DNA of 64,000 nucleotides from Cyclobacteriaceae bacterium YHN15 (lineage in GTDB: Bacteria; Bacteroidota; Bacteroidia; Cytophagales; Cyclobacteriaceae): the NCBI GenBank assembly GCA_003797895.1, contig RKQB01000006.1:269712-333711 (forward strand), in the 5' to 3' direction. Position numbers and translations under genes: made by a program. Positions 25,828 through 34,464 of the stretch are shown here, piece by piece (position 1 is the first letter of the stretch; each line of letters begins with the position of its first letter). The notes beneath the pieces were generated by a model, which was not told the origin of the DNA, searched no databases, and saw nothing but the letters and a program-made list of their open reading frames with translations.

Positions 25828-26604
25828 CTATTTATTTTTTTGGTAAGGGATGGATTCGAGTAAATGCTCAGCAGCTGCAATCAATTCCAATTCCCTGGTT
25901 TCTTCATCAATTTCAATCCATGGTGCGTGAGGTGTGTTTGTTTTTTCAAACATAGCATCTTTGAGCTTCTTATATTGCTTCCAGAATTTTTTTGTGTCTT
26001 TAATCCAGTGCTCAGTTTTCCACCTGGTGAGTGGGGATTTATGAAGTTCTTTATAGCGGTCTGCTTGTTCCTCCGGACTGACTGTGAAATAGAATTTTAT
26101 CAAAGTTATTTCCGAATCGACCAACATTTTATCAAAATTATTTACTTGGTCCATAAATTGCTCATATTGTTCTTCGGAACATATCCCCAAAATTGGTTCA
26201 AACAGCGCTCTGTTATACCAGCTTCTGTCCCAAAAAACCATTTCTCCTGCCTGGGGCAATTTTTCAATGAATTTTTTAAAGTAATACCCCCCATCATCCT
26301 CTTGACCTGAATAAGGTAAGTTGACTTCAACTCTAAAATGCCTGGGATTATTGTGAGAAAGGATTTTTCGGATAATGGTACTTTTTTCTGATGAATCCCC
26401 GCCATGAAATAAAACCATTACTCTTTTGTTATTGGCAATAACCCAAAGTTGAAGCTTTACCAATTCAGCTTGAATTTCCCTTAATTTAAGCTCATGCCTG
26501 GTCTCTGTAAGGACCTTTTGAAGGTTGATTCTTTTATTGGCCAATAAGTGCTTTAGTCCTATTTTAGAGTTTAAAACCTCTAAATCTTCATTTGTAAGTT
26601 CCAT
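25828..26604 (-). CDS. PPK2-family protein with degenerate P-loop
   Basis: A 258-residue PPK2-fold protein. The Walker B region (WDRSWYNRALFEP, Asp126) and the C-terminal lid region with APWIEID are conserved, but the P-loop reads GGDSSEKST (68-76) instead of GRDAAGKGG: the Gly before the catalytic Lys is Glu73 and the following Gly pair is Ser-Thr. The lid entry NLPYSGQEDDGG also lacks the family's KPT...E..QWYFQRY wording. Polyphosphate-dependent nucleotide phosphorylation may be lost or changed. It follows the canonical PPK2 gene by 5 bases, so both proteins are probably made together. Confidence 0.82.
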   Translation of the reverse strand: MELTNEDLEVLNSKIGLKHLLANKRINLQKVLTETRHELKLREIQAELVKLQLWVIANNKRVMVLFHGGDSSEKSTIIRKILSHNNPRHFRVEVNLPYSGQEDDGGYYFKKFIEKLPQAGEMVFWDRSWYNRALFEPILGICSEEQYEQFMDQVNNFDKMLVDSEITLIKFYFTVSPEEQADRYKELHKSPLTRWKTEHWIKDTKKFWKQYKKLKDAMFEKTNTPHAPWIEIDEETRELELIAAAEHLLESIPYQKNK

Positions 26605-26609
26605 ACTTA

Positions 26610-27455
26610 TTAAAGGTCAAATTTTTTATTTTTTCGGTAATACCTATAGACTACATTGGGATTTGTCTTCAATTCAACCTTTGTTTTTCCCTTTCCTGAA
26701 TATTTGAACCTGGATAAAACATACCTTAGGCTTTCTAATCTAGCCTCTTCCTTGTCATTGGTCTCAACTATAATCCATGGGCTAAAAGATGTATGGGTTT
26801 CGGTAAACATCAGCTCTTTGTATTCGGTAAACTTATCCCAAAGTTCCTGTCCTTTTAAGTCCACAGGACTGAACTTCCATTCCTTGAGCGGGTTTCCCAA
26901 CCTGCCTTCGAATCGTTTTTGTTGTTCTTCCTTACTTATATCAAACCAAAATTTAATGACAGAAATGCCGTCTTCGTAAAGCATATGCTCAAAATTGGGA
27001 AGTTGCCTCATAAAAACTTCGTATTGCTTTTCTGTGCAGAATCCCATTACAGGTTCCACAACTGCGCGGTTGTACCAACTCCTATCAAAAAATTTAATTT
27101 GTCCCCGATTAGGCAGAACCTCAATATACCTTTGAAAATACCACTGCCCTCTTTCAATATCTGTTGGTTTGCTTAATGCGACCACACCACTTGTGTTGGG
27201 ATTAAGATGTTCAACAAACCGCTTAATTGACCCACCTTTCCCAGCAGCATCTCTTCCTTCAAAAATAACAGCCACGCGAAGTTGTTTTTCCTCAACATAT
27301 TCTTGAAGTAATGCAAGCTCCGTTTGAAGAAGCTTTAATTCTTCCTCATACTTTGCCCTTTTCAATGCCTTTTTGAGATTGATACCTTCTTTTTTTGCCA
27401 AGGCTACCAACTCTTTTCTGGATTTGGCACTTTCTAATTGTTCTGGGGTAAACAT
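26610..27455 (-). CDS. ppk2: Polyphosphate kinase 2 (PPK2 family)
   Basis: A 281-residue PPK2 enzyme, which moves phosphate between polyphosphate and nucleotides. All motifs are intact: Walker A FEGRDAAGKGG (65-75), the ALSKPTDIERGQWYFQRYIE segment, Walker B FFDRSWYNRAVVEPVMGFC (Asp124), and a lid with WKFSPVDLKGQELWDKF. Whether it prefers NDP or NMP is not safely read from sequence. It is the promoter-proximal gene of a two-gene operon with the degenerate paralogue and lies near a pyruvate-kinase homologue and a carbonic anhydrase. Confidence 0.93.
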   Translation of the reverse strand: MFTPEQLESAKSRKELVALAKKEGINLKKALKRAKYEEELKLLQTELALLQEYVEEKQLRVAVIFEGRDAAGKGGSIKRFVEHLNPNTSGVVALSKPTDIERGQWYFQRYIEVLPNRGQIKFFDRSWYNRAVVEPVMGFCTEKQYEVFMRQLPNFEHMLYEDGISVIKFWFDISKEEQQKRFEGRLGNPLKEWKFSPVDLKGQELWDKFTEYKELMFTETHTSFSPWIIVETNDKEEARLESLRYVLSRFKYSGKGKTKVELKTNPNVVYRYYRKNKKFDL

Positions 27456-27574
27456 AAAAATTTAGATTTAGCTTATATAACTAAATTTTAATATTATGAT
27501 TGGATATTCCAAGTAAAAAGAAACTTATTCTCAATCTAATTATCCTAAAAACTGAAATCCATCAAGGGAAAACC

Positions 27575-28288
27575 TTAGTCCTCTTTAAGAATATTTACCT
27601 TACCGGTTTCCAAATCGTATACGGCACCCACAATCCTTAACTTTTTTTGTTGTATGAGGCTGTCCACATTTGGGATGGTTTTTTTAATCGTGTGCACTCC
27701 ATGAAGTACATTTGCTTCAACGGCTTTTTCAAAAAAATTCGGTATATCCCTTGGTAAGGCCTTTTCCTCCTCTTCTGCATCTATAAAATCAATGATTTTT
27801 TGGATATATTCAGAATAGACATGTGAATGATCATGATCTTGGTCCACAAATGCCCCGATTGCCCCGCAATTGGTATGGCCCAAAATTATTATCAAAGGGA
27901 CTTCAAGTACCTCTATGGCATATTCCAAACTGCCAATTTCATAATCCCCCACAATATTTCCAGCATTTCTAATTACGAACAGATCACCTAGCCCTTGATC
28001 AAAAATCAATTCGGGAGGAACTCTCGAATCAGAACAGCTTACCACTGCAGCAACGGGATGCTGTCCTCTGTTAAGTTCGCGCAAACGGTCCAGTGTTTGG
28101 TCTGGATGTAAAGGATGGTCTTCAGCAAATCTTTCATTTCCTTCAAGAAGATAATCCATCAATTGTTCTCTTGGAACTTCTTCAATTTTTGGGACTTCTT
28201 GAATACTGTTATAACCAAATAACAGTGCGATTATTCCTAACGGAAGTAACCAAATTAGTGGCGAAAGCTTTTTTGTATATCTTTTCAT
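27575..28288 (-). CDS. Beta-class carbonic anhydrase with N-terminal membrane anchor
   Basis: A 237-residue beta-carbonic anhydrase that interconverts CO2 and bicarbonate. Zinc ligands and dyad are present: CSDSR (Cys85, Asp87, Arg89) and HTNC (His138, Cys141). A hydrophobic segment at about 9-27 (LSPLIWLLPLGIIALLF) should export or anchor it, so the catalytic domain faces the periplasm, unlike the usual cytoplasmic form. The frame extends to ATGs at 28318 and 28300, but ATG 28288 places the positively charged MKRYTKK directly before the hydrophobic helix. Confidence 0.9.
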   Translation of the reverse strand: MKRYTKKLSPLIWLLPLGIIALLFGYNSIQEVPKIEEVPREQLMDYLLEGNERFAEDHPLHPDQTLDRLRELNRGQHPVAAVVSCSDSRVPPELIFDQGLGDLFVIRNAGNIVGDYEIGSLEYAIEVLEVPLIIILGHTNCGAIGAFVDQDHDHSHVYSEYIQKIIDFIDAEEEEKALPRDIPNFFEKAVEANVLHGVHTIKKTIPNVDSLIQQKKLRIVGAVYDLETGKVNILKED

Positions 28289-28403
28289 GGCATAAGTCAT
28301 CAACTGACTTCCATGCAAAATTCAAATAAATCTTAGGTTTTAGATGTGAGAATGATCACACAAATTGGTTTTGAGAATGAAAAATATTTTAAAAAAAAGT
28401 AGC

Positions 28404-30572
28404 TTATTCAATAACAAGCCAAGTGTAACCATCAGGTGGAATATTGACCTCAATGGATAACTCTGATTTTTTGTTTAAGGGGTAATTTTTGAACCCTTTT
28501 CCTTCTACACTGACTTCCGCCTTGGTATGCAATCCGGTATAATAAAGGGGGATTGTAAGGTTTTTTTCTAGTTTTCTGTCTGTTGGATTAAATAACATGA
28601 CCAAAGCCTTTTCTTTCCCCTTAGGATCCACATGCATCCAGCCATCCCAATCGCGACCATCTGCTCGTCTCAACCGGATAATGTCAGCATTTAAAATATC
28701 CCTGTATTTTTTATACCATTCAATTACAGAAACCACCATTTCTTTGGTTTCCTCTGTATCATATAATCTAGGTCCACGATAACAGGCCTGTACTCCCGCC
28801 CCATAATATTGCATCATCAACTGTTTGTAATCTTCCAAATGTTCACTCAAAGGTTCCAATACGGCATCTTTTCCTCCACCATGATAAGCGGTAAGAGGAA
28901 CAAATCCCCATCCCATGGAAGGTGTTTTCTCCCAGGTTCCGTCAAAAATATTCTGCCTGTTGAGGATTTTTTGTTGTTCCCTAGGTAAGGAAAAATTGAC
29001 TTCCCGATAACCAAGGGCAATTTTATGGGTGCCATCCAAGAAATACCAATCAGGGGCATTGATATAAATTCCCCTGGCATTCATCCACTGATACAACTCT
29101 TTTTGTAATTGAAACTGTACCCATTGAGAATCATGAAGGCCTTCGTGTCCGGGGTGGGATGTTGATGCACAAACATCACCTGGATAAGGACCGTCATTCT
29201 CAAAAATATCAAAACCTGTTTTTTCAAAGAAATATTTGAGTTTGTCCAGATAATCCAACCCCCATTGACTGGCAAGGCATGGGGCATTTCCAAAGAAGGC
29301 TCCTCCAGGTTTGCCAGTTAATCTACTGATCACATCATGTTCAGGACTGATGGTTCTGGAACTGAAAAGGGAGTATCCTCCGATTTTAACTCCTTTTTCA
29401 TGTGCATAATCTGCCAAAGCTTTCCACCTTTTTATATTTTCTTCTGAAGTATCTTCCATGTTTATGTGGCTACCGAAGCTTAGGATCAATGCTTCATAAC
29501 CTGTGGCAACACATTGGTCAATGGCATTTATCACTTCTTCATCAGTTTTGCTGACCACATGCATAAAAATGGGATTTTGTAATACCCAAGGAGCCAACGC
29601 TCTATACATCTTCCTTCTGGCCAATCCATTTCTTTCCCTGTCATAACTGTCCAAAACAAGTTCATAGGTTCGTATAGATTTAAAATTCTCTCCGGGATTT
29701 AATTTAATACCAACTCCCTCATCTGGATATACTTTCATTATACTTGGTGTGAGCAAGTCATAATTTACCTGGGAAGTGTAGAAAGGATCAGCTTTCCAGT
29801 GAGTAGCCTGACTACTAAGTTCGGCATGCATCGCATTGTTAAATGCAAAATTGTTTTCCACATATAAATGGTGGGGTTTTTTCATTTTATCAGTACTTCC
29901 CACAACGGCTGACTCCTCCTCTACTACAGCAAGAATTTCATTGACAACCTGGTTGATTTCTACGGGACTAGCACCATTGTTTTCCAAGGTGAGATATTTT
30001 CCTATTAAAGGTAAATTATCGAAGATTTCATAATGTATGCTCAGTGTTAGTCCCCTAAAAGCCGGATGGGCATAATTGAAAGTTACTTTTTTGCCGGAAG
30101 CATCTTTTTTATGGCTAGTCCAAAAATTTGTATTTGTTGGAAAATGAAATGTAATTTCTGACTGTACCATAGATTGGTATTGAAAATCATCTGATGATCC
30201 TTGCATGTCCTTGAGCCATTCTTTTTTGAAATAGGCTCTTTCTTTCTGACCGTATAACCCACCGACATTGTACGTTTTTCCATTCAAAGTGATCGAAGCC
30301 TCCGGCATTACTGTCCTGAGCATCTGCGTCTCCGTCATCAGGTTGGTGAAATCAGTACAGGCAAGGTTAGTACCTATAAAAAAAGTCCTTTGTATTAGCC
30401 CATTGCTTATCTGAATTTCTTGGTTATCAGTAATTCTTACTTCGCTTTTGCGCAATTTTCCGTCAATTAACCAATCCTCAGTCTCATGCTTTACTGTATT
30501 GCAGGACTGGGTTAAGGTTACTAAGAAGGAAATAAAAATAAGATAAATTGGATATTTTAGGTTCGGCATCAT
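28404..30572 (-). CDS. Putative alpha-galactosidase-like glycoside hydrolase, lipoprotein
   Basis: A 722-residue lipoprotein (lipobox TQSC, Cys24). The N-terminal ~300 residues are beta-sandwich-like and the middle (~320-640) looks like a TIM barrel of the GH27/31/36 clan: YEALILSFGSHIN, FDIFENDGPYPGD (candidate catalytic Asp/Glu), INAPDWYFLDG, and a C-terminal beta domain. I cannot assign a GH family with confidence; alpha-galactosidase-like is the best description. It is the last gene of the GntR-controlled sugar operon and would release a sugar outside the cell membrane for the cytoplasmic enzymes encoded upstream (inference). No transporter is present in the operon. Confidence 0.6.
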   Translation of the reverse strand: MMPNLKYPIYLIFISFLVTLTQSCNTVKHETEDWLIDGKLRKSEVRITDNQEIQISNGLIQRTFFIGTNLACTDFTNLMTETQMLRTVMPEASITLNGKTYNVGGLYGQKERAYFKKEWLKDMQGSSDDFQYQSMVQSEITFHFPTNTNFWTSHKKDASGKKVTFNYAHPAFRGLTLSIHYEIFDNLPLIGKYLTLENNGASPVEINQVVNEILAVVEEESAVVGSTDKMKKPHHLYVENNFAFNNAMHAELSSQATHWKADPFYTSQVNYDLLTPSIMKVYPDEGVGIKLNPGENFKSIRTYELVLDSYDRERNGLARRKMYRALAPWVLQNPIFMHVVSKTDEEVINAIDQCVATGYEALILSFGSHINMEDTSEENIKRWKALADYAHEKGVKIGGYSLFSSRTISPEHDVISRLTGKPGGAFFGNAPCLASQWGLDYLDKLKYFFEKTGFDIFENDGPYPGDVCASTSHPGHEGLHDSQWVQFQLQKELYQWMNARGIYINAPDWYFLDGTHKIALGYREVNFSLPREQQKILNRQNIFDGTWEKTPSMGWGFVPLTAYHGGGKDAVLEPLSEHLEDYKQLMMQYYGAGVQACYRGPRLYDTEETKEMVVSVIEWYKKYRDILNADIIRLRRADGRDWDGWMHVDPKGKEKALVMLFNPTDRKLEKNLTIPLYYTGLHTKAEVSVEGKGFKNYPLNKKSELSIEVNIPPDGYTWLVIE

Positions 30573-30665
30573 AGTTCATCTGGGCAAGAAATTTATCTCG
30601 TCAATTTATTTCAATCGTTACAGGGTAAACTTAAAATTTAAATCCAGGTAATATACTATCTGTAC

Positions 30666-31583
30666 CTAAGGTAAATATTGTTTTAAATAATTCCTGCTGG
30701 TCAGTATGGCTTTAAATTTATCTTCTTCGGTTTTTTCATAGGCTTTGTCCTCCACTTCTATACAAACCGGGCCCCTGTATCCCACAGAAGTCAGTGCAGA
30801 AAAGAAATTGCTCCAATTAACATCCCCCAAGCCAGGTAGTTTGGGAGAGTGGTATTCCAAAGGATGCGCCATAGTACCCACCCTGTTGAGTTTATCCCGA
30901 TACACTTTGGCATCCTTGAGATGGACGTGGAAAAGTTTGTCTTTGTAATCGTAGATAGGCTGGATCTCATCCATCTGCTGCCAAACCAAGTGGGAGGGAT
31001 CGTAATTCAATCCAAAATTATTGGAAGGAATAATGGAAAACATTTCATCCCAAATAGCGGGGGTATGCGCCAGGTTTTTTCCGCTTGGCCATTCGTCGGC
31101 AGTAAAATACATAGGGCAGTTTTCAATGGCTATTTTGATACCATGATCCTCGGCAAATTTGATGATGGCTGGCCATTTTTTGGCAAAAGTTTTCAGGTTT
31201 TCGGAAATGCTTTTGGTATGGTCGGCACCAATAAATGTGTTGACAACGCCAAGGTCCATTTGGCTTGCTGCTTGGATGACCTTTTTGATATGGGCCAAAT
31301 AGTAGTCACTTTTTTCGGGATCACCGTCCAAAGGATTGGGGTAATAGCCAAGTCCAGAGATATATATGCCTCTGTTTCCGACATATTCCTGGATATAGGC
31401 AATCTTAGCTTCATCCAAGTTATCCACATCAATGTGTGTGATACCTGCATACCTTCTTTCGGCTTTGCCTTTAGGCCAACACATGATTTCCACACATTCG
31501 AATTGGTTGGCGGCAGCAAAATCAACGACTTCTTCAAAAGAATTTTCGGCAAGAATGGCACTTACAAATCCAAGGTTAAGCAT
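30666..31583 (-). CDS. Sugar phosphate isomerase/epimerase (xylose-isomerase-like TIM barrel)
   Basis: A 305-residue protein of the AP endonuclease 2 / xylose isomerase-like TIM-barrel superfamily. The metal-binding set is visible as Glu in KIAIENCP, Asp/His in NYDPSHLVW, His in HVHLKDAK and Glu in CIEVED. Such enzymes isomerise or epimerise free sugars or inosose-like compounds; the substrate is unknown here. It lies 93 bases upstream of the glycosidase gene and 182 bases after the PfkB kinase gene, with a palindromic repeat in the latter gap. Confidence 0.85.
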   Translation of the reverse strand: MLNLGFVSAILAENSFEEVVDFAAANQFECVEIMCWPKGKAERRYAGITHIDVDNLDEAKIAYIQEYVGNRGIYISGLGYYPNPLDGDPEKSDYYLAHIKKVIQAASQMDLGVVNTFIGADHTKSISENLKTFAKKWPAIIKFAEDHGIKIAIENCPMYFTADEWPSGKNLAHTPAIWDEMFSIIPSNNFGLNYDPSHLVWQQMDEIQPIYDYKDKLFHVHLKDAKVYRDKLNRVGTMAHPLEYHSPKLPGLGDVNWSNFFSALTSVGYRGPVCIEVEDKAYEKTEEDKFKAILTSRNYLKQYLP

Positions 31584-31610
31584 AGGGGATATATTTAAGT
31601 TGATGTTTTA

Positions 31611-31763
31611 TGGAACGCTGATGACGCGGATCTTACTGATTTTATCTGCGATTATCAGCCCAATCTGCGTCATCAGCGTTCCATCGAAAATAACACACAA
31701 GTGACGTTTATACAAATAATTCAAATCTGCGACAATCCGCTCAATCAGCGTCATCCGCGTTCC
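31611..31763. repeat. Palindromic intergenic repeat inside operon
   Basis: A perfect 17-bp inverted repeat, TGGAACGCTGATGACGC (31611-31627) and its complement (31667-31683), encloses further related words (GGATC..CTGAT, ATCAG..AATCT). A diverged partial copy of the right arm (ATCTGCG...CAATCAGCGTCATCCGCGTTCC) follows at 31725-31763. Elements with this GCGGATGA/CTGATT wording are scattered between genes in Bacteroidota genomes; that is from memory. Function unknown; it may form a strong RNA structure between the kinase and isomerase genes. Confidence 0.75.
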
Positions 31764-31765
31764 TT

Positions 31766-32878
31766 TTACCGTTCAATCCAAGTTTCCAAATATTCTGCTA
31801 ATTCAGACAAACCCGGACTCTTTCCATTTTGGATATATGCCCCAGAACAGCTCATGCCTAAGAAAAGCCTCTCCTCCATTTCCAATTCCAACAAACAGCC
31901 CAAGGCATAACCTGCATTAAAATTGTCTCCTCCTCCAGTGAGGATCTTGGGTTCCTCCACCAATTTACCTTCAACTCGAACCAACCCATTTTGAGTTACT
32001 GCAAAACTCCTGTTGACAGGATGAATCAGCAAACAAGCAATTGTCATGTTGTCAAATATGGCTTTCGCTTTTTCTTCCGTTGAAGACTCTTTTTTATCTG
32101 GATTTTCCAAAGCATCAAAGACGATATTCGTTTCGTTTTCATTTAGGCCAAGGGTGACTTCCCCAAATGCACTATACCTGGAAATGATCTGAAGAGCTTC
32201 CCTGATCTCCTGATTTGATTTTCTGGAAGGATCACACAAATCGAAAAGGAATTTCTTGCCGATAGATCCACTTGGCATTACAATATCTTCCAATAACCCT
32301 TGCCAGATATCAGAGGCATGTGGAAGATTGACCCAATCTACAATGGCGACCAAATGACTGTTAAGATAAATTTCCCTGAGGTTATCAACACCCTTTCTTT
32401 TCTTGACTTTTTCCCAATTCAGATCATCAAATGATCCACAATCGGAAAATATCAATTTGCCATCTTGAAACTCAAATGCATCTGACTGTCCAGGATTCTC
32501 CAAACTGTGATCTTGAATATTGGGATGCAAATCCTCAAAAACAGGATGAATCTTGGGAAAGCCCAAAGTGCCCAAACAGTGGACCTGAAAACCGAGCGAA
32601 CCCATGGCTTGGGACATAATGGGTGCGTTCCCGCCTATTTTGATTTCTTTGAGGGATAACTCCACTTGGCCGCTTTTGCCGGAAAGGGTTTTGATATGAT
32701 CGGCAAAATTGGATATGTCTTTAAAAAATTGCTTTTCAGTCCCGGATTTTTTGTGGATAACTCCATATAAGCTGTCCACATATCCATCAAATCCGATCAT
32801 GATGGATTGGTCAAATTTTTGGTTTTTTAACTTTTGAGTCAGATTCCTCAATAAGTCATTTGATTTTTTTAAAGTCAT
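31766..32878 (-). CDS. PfkB-family carbohydrate kinase
   Basis: A 370-residue sugar kinase of the ribokinase/PfkB fold. The anion-hole and catalytic-base motif GGGDNFNAGYALG (catalytic Asp) lies near the C-terminus, and the N-terminal region has IGFDGYVDSLYGVI, where the fold usually binds the sugar. The substrate is unknown. The frame extends to a TTG overlapping the aldolase stop (32893), but ATG 32878 (MTLKKSNDLL) is more credible, leaving 11 bases between the genes. With the DeoC-like aldolase it could phosphorylate and then cleave a sugar or deoxy-sugar. Confidence 0.82.
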   Translation of the reverse strand: MTLKKSNDLLRNLTQKLKNQKFDQSIMIGFDGYVDSLYGVIHKKSGTEKQFFKDISNFADHIKTLSGKSGQVELSLKEIKIGGNAPIMSQAMGSLGFQVHCLGTLGFPKIHPVFEDLHPNIQDHSLENPGQSDAFEFQDGKLIFSDCGSFDDLNWEKVKKRKGVDNLREIYLNSHLVAIVDWVNLPHASDIWQGLLEDIVMPSGSIGKKFLFDLCDPSRKSNQEIREALQIISRYSAFGEVTLGLNENETNIVFDALENPDKKESSTEEKAKAIFDNMTIACLLIHPVNRSFAVTQNGLVRVEGKLVEEPKILTGGGDNFNAGYALGCLLELEMEERLFLGMSCSGAYIQNGKSPGLSELAEYLETWIER

Positions 32879-32889
32879 AAAAAAATTGG

Positions 32890-33648
32890 TCAATAGCCTA
32901 CACTTTCTTTGAAGTCGGGCTTATCACTGGACCCCCCACCATATTTCTTTTTGGCATCTTCCAGAATCGTTGCTGTGGCAGTTGCTCCGATTCTAGTGAC
33001 TCCCCAGGATTTTACTTTGAGTAAATCCTCCAAAGTCCTTACCCCACCTGCAGCTTTGATCTGCACTTCCGGGGCACTGTACTTCCGCATCAACTTTAAG
33101 TCATGCTCAGTAGCCCCTTCATAACTGTATTTACCATCGCCTCCCTTGACAAAACCATAACCTGTGGAAGTCTTGACAAATTCTACTTTGGCCGCACTGC
33201 AGATTTCACTGAGTTTGATTTTGTATTTGTCTTCAGGTAGATAATCATTCTCAAAAATCACTTTTAATGCAGCTTTGTGTTTTTTGGTAACCGCTACAAT
33301 AGCTTCAATTTCCTGTCTCACATAATCCCAATCCTCCTGTAAGACTTTCCCTATATTGACCACCATGTCGATTTCTACAGCCCCCTCTTGGCAAGCCTTT
33401 TCGGTTTCATAGACTTTTACATCTGTACTGCTGTTGCCATGGGGAAATCCAATCACGGTACAGACCATCACATCCGAACCTTTCAACCACATGACGGCTT
33501 CTTTGACAGCATAGGGTTTGATGCATACCGAGGCAGCATCGTAATGCTTGGCCAATTCACATCCTTCTTTCAGGTCTTTGTCTGTCATCGTGGGATGCAA
33601 GAGACTATGGTCAATCATTTTGGCAAGTTCTCTGACTTCTTGTTGCAT
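32890..33648 (-). CDS. DeoC-family aldolase (second copy)
   Basis: A 252-residue class I aldolase of the DeoC family. Catalytic residues are intact: Asp94 in EIDMVVNIG, Schiff-base Lys159 in FVKTSTGYG, and Lys198 in IKAAGGVRT. Compared with the other copy (11985) it has a ~10-residue insert (KGGDGKYSYEG) next to the active-site strand, which suggests a different or modified substrate. The reading frame extends to 33795 into the regulator gene, but ATG 33648 (MQQEVRELAK) fits the family and leaves 28 bases after the GntR gene. It is followed closely by a PfkB kinase. Confidence 0.88.
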   Translation of the reverse strand: MQQEVRELAKMIDHSLLHPTMTDKDLKEGCELAKHYDAASVCIKPYAVKEAVMWLKGSDVMVCTVIGFPHGNSSTDVKVYETEKACQEGAVEIDMVVNIGKVLQEDWDYVRQEIEAIVAVTKKHKAALKVIFENDYLPEDKYKIKLSEICSAAKVEFVKTSTGYGFVKGGDGKYSYEGATEHDLKLMRKYSAPEVQIKAAGGVRTLEDLLKVKSWGVTRIGATATATILEDAKKKYGGGSSDKPDFKESVGY

Positions 33649-33676
33649 AATATTTTTTTTAAGTTTTGACTTTATT

Positions 33677-34390
33677 CTATTGGAAATAGCTTCCGATGGC
33701 GTAGGAATCGGTATTGAAAAACAGGGAACTGTACACAAAGAGATCCTTTCTTGAGGTTCCGTATTTTCTGTAAGCATGGAGAATTGGTTCGCCAATTCCG
33801 ATTTCCAGAAAAGCTGCCAATTCTTCGTCAGCTTTGATCGCCCTTACTTCCTGATCCATGGAAATTATTTCTATATCAAAATTCAGCGCAAGGGTAGTGA
33901 ATAGCGAATCATTGACAAGTTTTGTTTCTGCAAATTTTGGAAGGTCCATATTTGGAATATAGGTATACTCCAACATAATGGGGGATTGATTGATCAGCCT
34001 AAGCCGATGCAGGAAATAACAACCGACTTTCGATTCTGCTTCTGAAAGGGTATAGAAAAAATCTTCCGGCCAATTTTGCAGAGCAGGACCTTCCAAAATC
34101 TGATTATTGACTTTGTCGTCTGTATGGCTGATGACCTCGGAAAAGCCTTTGAATGACAGGAGACCCAAGCGTTTTTTCTTTAGATTTACAATGCTGCCTT
34201 TGCCCTTTCTTTTGATGATATAGCCATCATCTTCCATTTTTTGAAGCGCTTGCCTGACCGTGGCCCTAGTCATCTCATGTTCAGATGACAACACGTTTTC
34301 AGAGGGAAGTAAATCCCCTTCTTTATAAACTCCTTTGATGATTTGTGACTTAAGCAGATGTTGTAATTCCCTGTATTTAAAGGTTTCCAT
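33677..34390 (-). CDS. GntR/HutC-family transcriptional regulator with UTRA domain
   Basis: A 237-residue repressor-type regulator: N-terminal winged helix (about 8-70; GDLLPSENVLSSEHEMTRATVRQAL, the GntR signature) and C-terminal UTRA ligand domain (about 90-235; FLHRLRLINQSPIMLEYTYIP, EPILHAYRKYG). ATG 34390 was chosen; the TTG at 34396 is a frame artefact. It is the first gene of the sugar operon and has a perfect palindrome 20 bases upstream of its start, so it probably controls itself and the downstream genes. The inducer should be a sugar phosphate or intermediate of this pathway (inference). Confidence 0.9.
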   Translation of the reverse strand: METFKYRELQHLLKSQIIKGVYKEGDLLPSENVLSSEHEMTRATVRQALQKMEDDGYIIKRKGKGSIVNLKKKRLGLLSFKGFSEVISHTDDKVNNQILEGPALQNWPEDFFYTLSEAESKVGCYFLHRLRLINQSPIMLEYTYIPNMDLPKFAETKLVNDSLFTTLALNFDIEIISMDQEVRAIKADEELAAFLEIGIGEPILHAYRKYGTSRKDLFVYSSLFFNTDSYAIGSYFQ

Positions 34391-34409
34391 AACCAAAAAT
34401 AATAATCCT

Positions 34410-34427
34410 AACTTGTATATACAAGTT
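34410..34427. promoter_or_regulatory. GntR operator palindrome
   Basis: AACTTGTATATACAAGTT is a perfect 18-bp palindrome 20 bases before the regulator's start. The TTGTATATACAA core is typical of HutC-subfamily operators, which usually contain a central TATA. Confidence 0.8.
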
Positions 34428-34464
34428 GTCGGTAGATCAATAAGAAACTAAAAAATCAGCTCTA

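Noticed and set aside
30849..31598. A 249-residue open frame on the plus strand opposite the isomerase gene
   Set aside because: It is the antisense of a clearly conserved TIM-barrel gene and has no family features; long antisense frames are a by-product of codon use.
33649..33795. 49-residue N-terminal extension of the DeoC-like aldolase
   Set aside because: It lies inside the GntR gene and does not resemble aldolase N-termini; ATG 33648 fits the family.
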